Under the pieces are notes generated by a model. The model worked only from the letters and a program-made list of their open reading frames with translations, was not told the origin of the DNA and did no database searches. DNA of 64,000 bases from an uncultured Pelagibacteraceae bacterium (GTDB lineage: Bacteria > Pseudomonadota > Alphaproteobacteria > Pelagibacterales > Pelagibacteraceae): NCBI GenBank assembly GCA_902598015.1, contig CACJZT010000003.1, positions 1-64,000 of the forward strand, in the 5' to 3' direction. The position numbers were made by a program, and so were the translations under genes. Position 1 is the stretch's first letter; the number at the start of each line of letters is the position of its first letter. This document shows, one piece after another, positions 1 to 8,034 of this stretch.

Positions 1-907
1 GAGACCATGTGGCCCCAGATTTTGTTGGTGCAGCATTTATTCGTCTGTAACTATTTATTGTTGGATTAAAAAAAGTAGATAAGGATGAAGCATGCCTCAT
101 GATGCCTCCTAAAAAATTATAAGCGATCTTGCTTAGCCCAAGTTTATCATGTTGATCAAGAAAGATATTTTTCTTTCCTTTCCATAAAGAAATATGTGCA
201 TGACATCCATTACCAGTTAAATTTTCAAAAGGTTTTGGCATAAATGTTGCTCTCAAATCATGCTTTTCTGCAATAGTTTTAACCATAAATTTAAAAAAAG
301 TGTGTCTATCAGCAGTTTTTAGACAATCTGAATAATCCCAATTCATTTCAAATTGCCCATTAGCATCTTCGTGGTCATTTTGATAAGGACCCCATCCCAT
401 TTCAATCATACAATCACATATTTCTTTTATAAGCTCATATCTTCTCATTAATGAAGACTGGTCATAACAAGGTTTAGATTGAGTATCTCTATTATCTGCA
501 ATTGTATTCCCATCAGGAGAAATTAAAAAATACTCACACTCCACACCTGATTTCATGCTATATCCCAATTCAGATAATTTTTTTATTTGTTTTTTTAACA
601 TCACTCTTGGTGAGGCATCGACTGGTTTACCATTCATCCATAAATCTGAAGCCAACCAACCAACTTCTTTATTCCATGGTAGTTGAATTAAACTGTCAGG
701 ATCAGGTATTGCAAACATATCAGAATCAGCTGGTGTCATATCTAGCCAAGCTGCAAATCCAGCAAATCCAGCACCATTTACTTGCATATCTTTTATTGCA
801 TGAGCAGGAACCAATTTTGATCTTAAGACACCAAATAAATCTACAAAACTTATCAAAAAATATTTAATTTTTTTTTGTTTTGAAATTTTAAATAAATTTT
901 TTGCCAT
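1..907 (-). CDS. gmaS: gamma-glutamylmethylamide synthetase, partial (3' end outside window)
   Basis: Read on the minus strand from an ATG at 905-907 and still open at base 1, so about 302 N-terminal residues are present and the C-terminus is missing. The protein starts MAKNLFKISKQKK and carries glutamine-synthetase type III motifs: QNDHEDANGQFEMNW (glutamate/metal site), NGCHAHISLW and, at the window edge, TKSGATWS. As I recall the family, its wording (DLFG, KLVP, GAGFAGFA, LDMTPADSD, QLPW) is closest to GmaS of marine methylamine users, which ligates methylamine to glutamate using ATP. It is the last visible gene of the minus-strand methylated-amine cluster, 17 bp after a small membrane protein gene. 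Ordinary GlnT is the alternative; the neighbouring MgsABC-like complex favours GmaS. Confidence 0.8.
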   Translation of the reverse strand, partial: MAKNLFKISKQKKIKYFLISFVDLFGVLRSKLVPAHAIKDMQVNGAGFAGFAAWLDMTPADSDMFAIPDPDSLIQLPWNKEVGWLASDLWMNGKPVDASPRVMLKKQIKKLSELGYSMKSGVECEYFLISPDGNTIADNRDTQSKPCYDQSSLMRRYELIKEICDCMIEMGWGPYQNDHEDANGQFEMNWDYSDCLKTADRHTFFKFMVKTIAEKHDLRATFMPKPFENLTGNGCHAHISLWKGKKNIFLDQHDKLGLSKIAYNFLGGIMRHASSLSTFFNPTINSYRRINAAPTKSGATWS

Positions 908-924
908 CTAATAACGTAACATAA

Positions 925-1089
925 TTATTTAAAAAATGATAAAAAGAAATCTTTGTAATAAATTAAATTTACACCAATAATAATTAATATCGCTATAATT
1001 ACTCCATACTTTGCTTTTGGCCATGCAAGACGTGCCATTTTGCTAGGAGTTTTATTTTCATTTTGATTATTTTCTTCAGAATTTTGCAT
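925..1089 (-). CDS. small single-pass membrane protein
   Basis: A 54-residue protein starting MQNSEENNQNENK. A hydrophilic N-terminal half is followed by one transmembrane helix (about residues 29-46, GVIIAILIIIGVNLIYY) and a short tail. A longer version starting at 1116 would begin inside a terminator hairpin (1091-1126), so I prefer the inner ATG at 1087-1089; no clear Shine-Dalgarno precedes it. It sits between the terminator after the 73-residue protein and gmaS. I do not recognise a family. It may be an accessory peptide of the nearby transport or methylamine genes, but that rests on position alone. Confidence 0.45.
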   Translation of the reverse strand: MQNSEENNQNENKTPSKMARLAWPKAKYGVIIAILIIIGVNLIYYKDFFLSFFK

Positions 1090-1090
1090 T

Positions 1091-1126
1091 AAAAAAAAGA
1101 GGGCACAGTATTTCATGCGCCCTCTT
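1091..1126 (-). terminator. Rho-independent terminator after the amt/small-protein unit
   Basis: On the minus strand an 8-bp stem (arms 1119-1126 and 1097-1104, AAGAGGGC paired with GCCCTCTT) with a 14-nt loop is followed by a run of eight T at 1091-1098, whose last two bases overlap the stem. It lies directly after the stop of the 73-residue protein and before the 54-residue protein and gmaS, so it should separate, or partly attenuate into, the gmaS transcript. Confidence 0.75.
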
Positions 1127-1133
1127 AAAAGTT

Positions 1134-1355
1134 TTAACCGTCTGTTATATTGCTTTTCCAGTCATTAGCACTTGGTTTTTTTCTGACAATTGCATTCATC
1201 TTACCATCTTCTTGTTTAGATGAAATAATATGCCAGCCAACCCAAATAAGGATTGCTATAATAACTAGCACTCCTTCCGAACCAACGCCTGGATAGACAG
1301 ATCCTTGTACCTCAGAGGCACTTAAATGATCTATCCAATTTGATACTGTTGCCAT
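1134..1355 (-). CDS. small membrane protein downstream of the ammonium transporter
   Basis: A 73-residue protein starting MATVSNWIDHLSASEV. One predicted membrane helix spans about residues 28-45 (GVLVIIAILIWVGWHII), with a charged C-terminal tail (SSKQEDGKMNAIVRKK). It starts 13 bp after the amt stop, with a purine-rich AAAGGAGG Shine-Dalgarno on the minus strand, so it is very probably co-transcribed with amt and ends at the terminator at 1091-1126. I do not recognise a family. Position suggests a small accessory or regulatory subunit of the transporter; this is inference only. Confidence 0.6.
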   Translation of the reverse strand: MATVSNWIDHLSASEVQGSVYPGVGSEGVLVIIAILIWVGWHIISSKQEDGKMNAIVRKKPSANDWKSNITDG

Positions 1356-1368
1356 TTACATACCTCCT

Positions 1369-2769
1369 TTATCTACTGGCCGAGACTACAGCTTTTTCGT
1401 CTTCTTTAGCCTCTTCCATAATTGTATAGTCAAGTCCTGCAAGTTCTACTTCTCTTGGTATTCTTAATTTACCCATTCCGTGAAGAACTTTTGCAATTAT
1501 ATATCCAGGAAGCATACCTAGTACAAAAAACATTATTATTGCACCGATAAACATTCCAAGAGGATTAATTGCTGCATAATTAGTTCCATCCCACATAGCT
1601 CCAACACTGTATCCAGATGAAGGATAACCATTTAAAACGAAACCACATATCACAAGACCAACAAATCCAGCATAACCATGAACAGCTACTGCTCCAACTG
1701 CGTCGTCGATTTTATATTTTTTCTCGACCCAGTAATGCATTTTGTAAGCTATAACTACTCCGATCATACCGATTATCATTGATTGTATTGGATGATATAA
1801 ATCATTACCTGCAGATGCACATATTATTCCCGCAAGTCCTGATGAATAAGTCCAGAAAGGATCTCCCTTCGAGACCACATACCCTGCTAACAACCCTCCA
1901 GATAACGACATTAAAAAGTTCATCGTTATTCCACTAAGTGTGGTGGGAGTTAGGTAGATGTTCGTTGCAGTAAAGAAAGTTACACCTTCCATACCATATT
2001 CAGGTCCAAGATCATAAATCGGAACATTACATGCTGCGTAAAAGCCCCAAAAACCTGTATAGATTAAGAATAATCCAACAGTCACTAACCAAGGATTTCT
2101 TGGTCCAATGTTTCTCGGTTCTCCGCTAGATGAAAATTTTCCAATTCTTGGTCCTAAAACAATTAGAACACCTAAGGCAAAACCTCCAGCAATTGCATGA
2201 ATTACTCCTGAAGCATAAGCATCGTGATATCCTAATATTTTTAACATCCATCCATCAAAATGCCATCCCCATGAAGCATCTATTGTCCAGAAAACAGATC
2301 CAATTGCAATTGCAAGTATTCCAAATGCAAAAGTAGTTATCCTTTCAATAACCGCTCCAGATACAATTGAAGCTGCAGTCCATGAAAATAATAAAAAGGC
2401 TGCCCAGAAGACACCCATTATATGATCATTAAGATTTACGGCCATCAATGCATTTGTAGGATTAGCAAGATCATTTCCACCAAATCCACCTCCAAGAACT
2501 AGACCAGTACTTTCGGTCATAATCGAAGGAGCTAATCCGGGTCCTGTTGGAAATGCCCAGTATATCCACCAACCAAAGAAAAACCATGTGACTGTTACCA
2601 GTGGTATCAGCATTGTATTTTTCATAAGAGTATGTTGGTGATGTTTGTAACGAGATGCCCCAACTTCATACATACAGAAACCCACGTGGATCAAAAACAT
2701 AAGAACCACAGTTACCCAATAGTAAAATTCTGTAAATAAGGTTGTGAGAGCACCTAATTGATCAGTCAT
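1369..2769 (-). CDS. amt: ammonium/methylammonium transporter (Amt family)
   Basis: A 466-residue polytopic inner-membrane protein of normal Amt length with about 11 helices. The paired pore histidines of the family are visible: H191 in GVIHAIAGGFALG and H364 in AVAVHGYAGFVG. It conducts ammonium and in many bacteria methylammonium. It lies downstream of the glutamate-synthase-like and GS-like genes and upstream of gmaS on the same strand, so methylamine uptake or recapture of ammonium released by amine oxidation are both plausible roles. The start is preceded by GGAGAGAGAAAT, a good ribosome binding site. Confidence 0.92.
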   Translation of the reverse strand: MTDQLGALTTLFTEFYYWVTVVLMFLIHVGFCMYEVGASRYKHHQHTLMKNTMLIPLVTVTWFFFGWWIYWAFPTGPGLAPSIMTESTGLVLGGGFGGNDLANPTNALMAVNLNDHIMGVFWAAFLLFSWTAASIVSGAVIERITTFAFGILAIAIGSVFWTIDASWGWHFDGWMLKILGYHDAYASGVIHAIAGGFALGVLIVLGPRIGKFSSSGEPRNIGPRNPWLVTVGLFLIYTGFWGFYAACNVPIYDLGPEYGMEGVTFFTATNIYLTPTTLSGITMNFLMSLSGGLLAGYVVSKGDPFWTYSSGLAGIICASAGNDLYHPIQSMIIGMIGVVIAYKMHYWVEKKYKIDDAVGAVAVHGYAGFVGLVICGFVLNGYPSSGYSVGAMWDGTNYAAINPLGMFIGAIIMFFVLGMLPGYIIAKVLHGMGKLRIPREVELAGLDYTIMEEAKEDEKAVVSASR

Positions 2770-2885
2770 ATTTCTCTCTCCTATTAATAGTTAATAGACT
2801 CTATGAAATTTTTTTTACGCTGACAATTTTAATTTATTTATAAAAAGTAGAAGTTAATAATTATTTTATCAACTTGAAATTGAAA

Positions 2886-3296
2886 TTAGAATTTTAAATA
2901 TGCTTTTTTAAGGTCAACCAGAGGATGATTCGGGGACATTTGAAACTTTACCAATAATTCTCTAGCTATCATATCTCTATCCTGCTGATTATTAGGTAAT
3001 TTTATTTTACTTGGTATCGTTACCCAACCGTTAGCATTTCTATCAAATACAGCAGGTCTATTTTCTTCATATCCCATATGAACATCTTCTAACCAATTAA
3101 GATCATCCCAACCCATAGCTTCTATATATTTTTTTAAAAATGGAGTGAGTCGACTATAGTCAGGCAAAAGATTAACGTCATATCGATAGCCGATTGTTTG
3201 GCCAATCATTTTTTCTCTAGCAGTCTCTTTTTTCTTGCCTAATTGACCTTTGATCTCTTTTGATTTGACTTTTTTCTTACCTTTTTTCTTTGGCAT
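2886..3296 (-). CDS. conserved-looking small protein in the glutamate synthase-like cluster
   Basis: A 136-residue soluble protein. The first 30 residues are extremely lysine-rich (MPKKKGKKKVKSKEIKG), followed by a denser globular part containing MGWDDLNWLEDVHMGYEENRP and ending HPLVDLKKAYLKF. There are no membrane helices and no cysteines, so it is not an iron-sulfur carrier. It begins 8 bp after the stop of the FMN-dependent subunit gene and precedes amt, so it is part of the same transcription unit. I do not recognise the family; it could be an assembly or accessory subunit of the glutamate-synthase-like complex (inference). Confidence 0.7.
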   Translation of the reverse strand: MPKKKGKKKVKSKEIKGQLGKKKETAREKMIGQTIGYRYDVNLLPDYSRLTPFLKKYIEAMGWDDLNWLEDVHMGYEENRPAVFDRNANGWVTIPSKIKLPNNQQDRDMIARELLVKFQMSPNHPLVDLKKAYLKF

Positions 3297-3304
3297 ATTT
3301 GCTA

Positions 3305-4696
3305 TTAGATTTTATGGAAATCTTTAACTCCTACTGTATGATTTGTTCCTGCAAGAGGCACTTTAGCTAAAGCAGAAGCCTCCATTGTTAATGCAGCCAT
3401 ATCTTCTGGTTCTAGCGAGTGAATATTTGTTTTTCCACATGCTCTAGCCAACAACTGAGCCTCCAATGTCATCGCATGCAAGTAATTATACACTCTTAAT
3501 GCTGCATCATCAGGATTTAATCTTTTTCTTAATTTAGGATCTTGAGTAGCAACTCCTACCGGACATCTACCCGTGTGACAGTGATAGCAATGACCTGCGG
3601 GAACACCCATTTCTTTTTCAAAGTTAGATTCTGGTATTTCTTTATTGCAATTTAAAGCAACCATTGCACCTGTTCCAATTGCAATTGCGTCTGCACCAAG
3701 CGCTAAAGCTTTAGCCATATCTGCTCCATCTCTAACACCACCTGCATAAATTAAAGTTACCTTTCCAGTTTTACCTACATCATCCAAAGCTCTTCTTGCT
3801 TCTCTAATTCCTGCTATTCCTGGTATACCTGTGTTTGCAGCTGCGATGTGTGGTCCAGCACCAGTTGAACCTTCCATTCCATCAAGATAAATTGAGTCTG
3901 GATCACATTTTGCTGCCATCCTTACATCATCATACACTTTAGCTGCTCCAAGTTTTAATTGAATTGGCACTTTGTTTTTTGTTAATTCTCTAAGCTCTTG
4001 AACTTTTAAAGCTAAATCATCTGGACCCAACCAATCAGGATGTCTTGCTGGAGATCTTTGATCAATACCTGCGGGTAGCGATCTCATTTCTGCAACTTGG
4101 TCAGTAACTTTTTGACCCATCAAATGACCACCCATTCCAACTTTTTGCCCTTGTCCAATAAAAACCTCAATTCCATCAGCTAGTTGAGCATGGTGTGGGT
4201 TAAAACCGTATCTTGATTGTATGCACTGATAAAACCATTTTTCTGAATATCTTCTCTCATCTGGTATCATTCCACCTTCACCAGAACATGTTGCGCTACC
4301 AGCCATTGTAGCACCTCTAGCTAATGCAGTTTTTGCTTCATAAGATAAAGCTCCAAAACTCATTCCCGTAATGTAAACTGGAATATCAAGCTCAATTGGA
4401 TTTTCACATCTTGGACCAATGATAGTTTTAGTTTCACATTTTTCTCTATAACCTTCAATAACAAATCTTGTTAATGTACCTGGCAAGAAAACTAGATCAT
4501 CAAAAGTAGGTATCTTTTTCATCAAAGCCATTCCTCTCATTCTGTATCTTCCTAATTCCGCTTTGATATGAATGTCGTCCATAACCTCTGGAGTAAAAAT
4601 AGCGTTGTGTCCCAACAAACTTTTGTTTCTTGAAGCTATTCCATTACCATTAGAATGTCCGTTTGACTTTCCATTACCATTTTTTTTCTTTGCCAT
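3305..4696 (-). CDS. mgsC: FMN-dependent glutamate synthase-like subunit (MgsC/GlxD type)
   Basis: A 463-residue protein matching the alpha/beta-barrel synthase domain of glutamate synthase. Visible are GMSFGALSYEAKTALARGA near the FMN site, PIQLKLGAAKVYDDVR, the glycine-rich IYAGGVRDGADMAKALALGADAIAIGTGA phosphate-binding stretch (split here only for description) and a cysteine cluster CYHCHTGRCPVG that would hold a 3Fe-4S centre. With the two following subunits it forms the split GltB arrangement known from N-methylglutamate synthase (MgsABC), which makes N-methylglutamate from methylamine or gamma-glutamylmethylamide and 2-oxoglutarate. The N-terminus has an odd Asn/Gly/Ser/Lys-rich tract (about residues 3-25) before the conserved domain. 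It directly abuts mgsB. Confidence 0.8.
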   Translation of the reverse strand: MAKKKNGNGKSNGHSNGNGIASRNKSLLGHNAIFTPEVMDDIHIKAELGRYRMRGMALMKKIPTFDDLVFLPGTLTRFVIEGYREKCETKTIIGPRCENPIELDIPVYITGMSFGALSYEAKTALARGATMAGSATCSGEGGMIPDERRYSEKWFYQCIQSRYGFNPHHAQLADGIEVFIGQGQKVGMGGHLMGQKVTDQVAEMRSLPAGIDQRSPARHPDWLGPDDLALKVQELRELTKNKVPIQLKLGAAKVYDDVRMAAKCDPDSIYLDGMEGSTGAGPHIAAANTGIPGIAGIREARRALDDVGKTGKVTLIYAGGVRDGADMAKALALGADAIAIGTGAMVALNCNKEIPESNFEKEMGVPAGHCYHCHTGRCPVGVATQDPKLRKRLNPDDAALRVYNYLHAMTLEAQLLARACGKTNIHSLEPEDMAALTMEASALAKVPLAGTNHTVGVKDFHKI

Positions 4697-5551
4697 TTAA
4701 ATTGCTCCTTTTTTTTCTGTAGGTTCAAGAGCATCGTAATTCCAAAGTTTTTTTCCTGCTACAACTTTGGTCATCTTAGAAACATCGAAGTTTTCTCCGA
4801 TCTCCGCAACCTTTAATTTTCTTTTAAGCCAGTCTTGATCTGAATCAGTCAATTCAGCTTCGACAGCATCACTACCAAATGATCCAATTTTTCCACCTAC
4901 AAAAATTGTCCCATCATACATAGAATCTCCTAAATTTATTCCAACATCTCCAAGAATAATAATTCGCCCTCTCTGCATCATGAAACCTGTAAAAGCACCA
5001 GCATCTCCGCCAATAATTATTGTTCCACCTTTTTGATCAATTCCTGTTCTGGCACCTACGCTTCCTTTGCATATCAGATCTCCACCTCTAATTGCCGCAC
5101 CAAAACAAGATCCTGCATTTTTTTCAATTACTACTTTTCCTGCCATCATATTTTCTGCACATGACCATCCCACTCTTCCATTAATTCTAACAATAGGACC
5201 ATCCATTGATCCACATCCAAAGTACCCCAAACTACCTTCAAATATTAAATTTAATTTATTGAGAATTCCAACTCCCAAGCTATGTTTTCCCTGTGGGTTC
5301 TTTATTACAATAGTTCCGTATCCATCTTTCATTAATTCATCAATTTTTTTATTTGCTTCACGACAATCCATGTTCTTAACGTCAATCTCAGTTCTTTTAT
5401 TAAAATCTACATCATATGTCCCAAAGTAATAAAAATTCTCTGCCTCATCTGGATTAAAAAATTTTTGTTGTGTTTTTCCAGTTAAGACTTCTGTATGAAG
5501 TCCCATTGATTGAGCTTTACTTTTTTTTTCTGATGTTTTTAAATTTGCCAT
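4697..5551 (-). CDS. mgsB: GXGXG-domain glutamate synthase-like subunit (MgsB/GlxC type)
   Basis: A 284-residue protein equal to the C-terminal GXGXG beta-helix domain of large glutamate synthase subunits. Glycine-spaced repeats are evident (GSLGYFGCGSMDG, RGGDLICKGSVGARTG, IIIGGDAGAFTGFMM, RIIILGDVGINLGD, TIFVGGKIGSFG). The domain is structural and links the amidotransferase and FMN parts of the complex. It overlaps the upstream amidotransferase gene by 13 bp and ends one base before mgsC starts, as expected for subunits made in fixed ratio. About 50 N-terminal residues precede the repeats. Family assignment is firm; assignment to N-methylglutamate synthesis is by context. Confidence 0.82.
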   Translation of the reverse strand: MANLKTSEKKSKAQSMGLHTEVLTGKTQQKFFNPDEAENFYYFGTYDVDFNKRTEIDVKNMDCREANKKIDELMKDGYGTIVIKNPQGKHSLGVGILNKLNLIFEGSLGYFGCGSMDGPIVRINGRVGWSCAENMMAGKVVIEKNAGSCFGAAIRGGDLICKGSVGARTGIDQKGGTIIIGGDAGAFTGFMMQRGRIIILGDVGINLGDSMYDGTIFVGGKIGSFGSDAVEAELTDSDQDWLKRKLKVAEIGENFDVSKMTKVVAGKKLWNYDALEPTEKKGAI

Positions 5552-6480
5552 ACTTTAACTTCTCCATCAAAAGGATCATAAGTTTCGATTTCTTGTGGTA
5601 ATATTGATCTTATTGCAATTTCCTCTGACCCCATTGCAACTAAATCATCTGACTCATACAATACTAGTGGTTTTGCAGCCATTGTATCTTTCGCCATTCC
5701 TAAGCTATCTTTTGTAGCAACAAAATAAGTAAATACCCCATCTAAACCGACAAGAGACTCTTTCATTCCCTCTTCTAATGTAGCTCCATTTCTCATTTTT
5801 TCTGCAAGATATACAGCGATTAATTCCGAGTCACATTCTGACATAAATCTCATGCCCTTGTTTTCCAATACTCTTCTATTATTCCAATAGTTTGTTAATT
5901 GTCCATTATGAACGACTGATACATCGCTAAAAGGATAACCCCAAAATGGGTGAGCAGATTTAATATCTACTCCTGACTCTGTTGCCATCCTAGCATGACC
6001 AATTGCATGTGTCCCGACAACTTTATCTAAATTATATCTGTTACAAACAACTTCAGCGTTTCCTAGATCTTTAATTACTTCTAGAGATTTTCCCATAGAT
6101 AATATTTCTACACCTTCAACACTTTCTATTTTTTGAGAAAATTCCATTAAATCTTTGTCATACTGAATTTCATATCTTAATGAATAAGGAAGAATTCTAT
6201 CTTCTTTTATCACTTTAGCGCCTAGCTCAGAAAGATAAGAATCAACAATTTTTTTTCTTTCGTCATAAACTGACACATCTTCTTTTACTGAAGAACTTCC
6301 CTCTGCAACATTTTCACCAACCTTAAATCGCATGATGAAATTTTGACCGTCAGTTTTTCCGTATAGAGCGTATCCAGTTGAGTCCTCACCTCTATGCTTT
6401 AATGCTTGAAGCATTCCTTGGAGTTCAAAACCTACATTTGATGTATTTCCTCTATGAATTAATCCTGCTATTCCGCACAT
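5539..6480 (-). CDS. mgsA: class II glutamine amidotransferase subunit (MgsA/GlxB type)
   Basis: A 313-residue Ntn-type amidotransferase. The N-terminal MCGIAGLIHRG provides Cys2 as nucleophile after Met removal, and HAIGHARMATES, the HNGQLTNY loop and a central SECDSELIA stretch are the usual family marks. In MgsABC/GlxBCD systems this subunit hydrolyses the amide (glutamine or gamma-glutamylmethylamide) to release the amine for the FMN subunit. It lies 17 bp after the GS-like ligase gene and overlaps mgsB. PurF- or AsnB-like amidotransferases would be much longer, and the downstream GXGXG and FMN genes settle the call. Confidence 0.82.
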   Translation of the reverse strand: MCGIAGLIHRGNTSNVGFELQGMLQALKHRGEDSTGYALYGKTDGQNFIMRFKVGENVAEGSSSVKEDVSVYDERKKIVDSYLSELGAKVIKEDRILPYSLRYEIQYDKDLMEFSQKIESVEGVEILSMGKSLEVIKDLGNAEVVCNRYNLDKVVGTHAIGHARMATESGVDIKSAHPFWGYPFSDVSVVHNGQLTNYWNNRRVLENKGMRFMSECDSELIAVYLAEKMRNGATLEEGMKESLVGLDGVFTYFVATKDSLGMAKDTMAAKPLVLYESDDLVAMGSEEIAIRSILPQEIETYDPFDGEVKVWQI

Positions 6481-6497
6481 ATTATTTCCTTATTAAA

Positions 6498-7967
6498 TTA
6501 TGGTAAACAATCCAGATAGGTATCAAGATCCCATTGTGTTGTTGCACCCAAGAATTTTTCCCACTCATCTCGTTTGTACCAATTAAAAACTTTATACATT
6601 TCATCTGGCATTGATGATTTTATTACCTCATCTTCCGCCAATCTATCTAAAGCTTCACCTAAACTTAGTGGAAGTTTTTTAACATCTTTACCAGCTTTTT
6701 GAGCTTCATATATATTTCTAGACTCAGGTTTGGCTGGTTTCATTTTTTTAGATATTCCTTCATCACAAGCTTTAAGTAATGCTGCACCTAATAAATATGG
6801 ATTATGCATAGAGTCAACTGATCTGTATTCGAATCTACCTGGAGCAGATACTCTTAGACCACATGTTCTATTTTGATAACCCCAGTCAGCATATACTGGT
6901 GCCCAAAAACCTTGATCCCATAATCTTCTATATGAGTTAACTGTTGAAGAACCAATTGCTGTTAAAGCTGGCAAGTGTTTCATTATCCCTGCAATTGATT
7001 GTAATCCAATTTTTCCAGGTAATTGCATATCTTTAGTATCAGGCATGAAAGTATTAGTGCCACCGGATACATAACTAAAGACTTCCTCTACTCCTGGAAG
7101 TTTTTTGTTACCTAATTTATTTACAGATACCTTTCCACCTTTCCACAAAGACATGTTGGTGTGACATCCACTTGCTGAAACTCCCATAAATGGTTTGGTC
7201 ATAAAGCAAGCAATAAGATTATGTTCTCTTGCTACCTGAGCACAAATTTGTCGATATGTAGATAGTCTATCAGCATTTCTTAAAACATTATCAAATGTCC
7301 AGTTAAGCTCTAATTGACCAGGAGCATCTTCATGGTCACCTTGGATCATATCAAGACCCATCGCTTTTGCGTATTCAATAACCTTCATAAACACAGGTCT
7401 TAATGATTCAAATTGATCAATATGATAACAGAAAGGTTTTGAGAAACCTTGTCCAGTTGGAGTTCCGTCAGGATTTTTTGTTAACCACATCATTTCAGGC
7501 TCTGTTCCAACTCTTAATTCTAATCCATGTTTCTTTTTAAACTCATTCATGAAAATTCTAAGATTACCTCTGCAGTCACTTGTTAAATGACCACCTGGAT
7601 TTTTTCTTTCTTCTCTATTTCTAAAACATGTAACAAAAACTCTTCCAACTCTCTTATCCCAAGGCAATTGAACAAAAGTTTCTGGATCAGGTATTCCTAC
7701 CAATTCCATAGCTTCTGGACCATATCCAATATAATTATTATGACGATCTAAAAATAAATTTGCTGTTGCTCCATAAACCAATTGAAAACCTTTTTCTGCA
7801 GTTCTTTCCCAGTGGTCTGCTGGTATTCCTTTTCCAACAACTCTTCCAGTTACTGAAATAAATTGATAATAGATATAAGTAATTCCTAATTCATTTATTT
7901 TTTCTCTAACCTTTTTGACGAGTTTAGCTCTACCTGGTTGGTTTACGTGTTTTTCAAGATCCGTCAT
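6498..7967 (-). CDS. glnT: glutamine synthetase type III-like ligase (GlnT family)
   Basis: A 489-residue GS-family protein. Conserved sites: GTEPEM (154-159), QGDHEDAPGQLELNW (209-223), SGCHTNMSLW (266-275) and a late GRFEYRSVDSMHNPYL for ATP/metal binding. It differs clearly from the gmaS at 1-907 (FISVTGRVVGKGIPADHW instead of the DLFG...KLVPA wording), so the locus has two diverged GS-like ligases. It heads the operon with mgsABC-like genes and may ligate ammonia or another small amine to glutamate for that complex; the true amine is unknown. The start is preceded by an AAGGGGGAAGA ribosome site, and 67 bp separate it from the DAO gene upstream. Confidence 0.8.
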   Translation of the reverse strand: MTDLEKHVNQPGRAKLVKKVREKINELGITYIYYQFISVTGRVVGKGIPADHWERTAEKGFQLVYGATANLFLDRHNNYIGYGPEAMELVGIPDPETFVQLPWDKRVGRVFVTCFRNREERKNPGGHLTSDCRGNLRIFMNEFKKKHGLELRVGTEPEMMWLTKNPDGTPTGQGFSKPFCYHIDQFESLRPVFMKVIEYAKAMGLDMIQGDHEDAPGQLELNWTFDNVLRNADRLSTYRQICAQVAREHNLIACFMTKPFMGVSASGCHTNMSLWKGGKVSVNKLGNKKLPGVEEVFSYVSGGTNTFMPDTKDMQLPGKIGLQSIAGIMKHLPALTAIGSSTVNSYRRLWDQGFWAPVYADWGYQNRTCGLRVSAPGRFEYRSVDSMHNPYLLGAALLKACDEGISKKMKPAKPESRNIYEAQKAGKDVKKLPLSLGEALDRLAEDEVIKSSMPDEMYKVFNWYKRDEWEKFLGATTQWDLDTYLDCLP

Positions 7968-8034
7968 TCTTCCCCCTTTGAATTTTCAGATCAAAAAGGT
8001 AACTGAAAAAAAAACGTTTGTCTACTTAGATAAA

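Noticed and set aside
502-867. Plus-strand open frame of 121 codons
   Set aside because: It lies antisense inside gmaS, whose minus-strand frame carries clear glutamine-synthetase motifs; the plus-strand product has no domain character.
5067-5429. Plus-strand open frame of 120 codons
   Set aside because: Antisense to the GXGXG subunit; proline/serine-rich shadow translation without a ribosome site or family resemblance.
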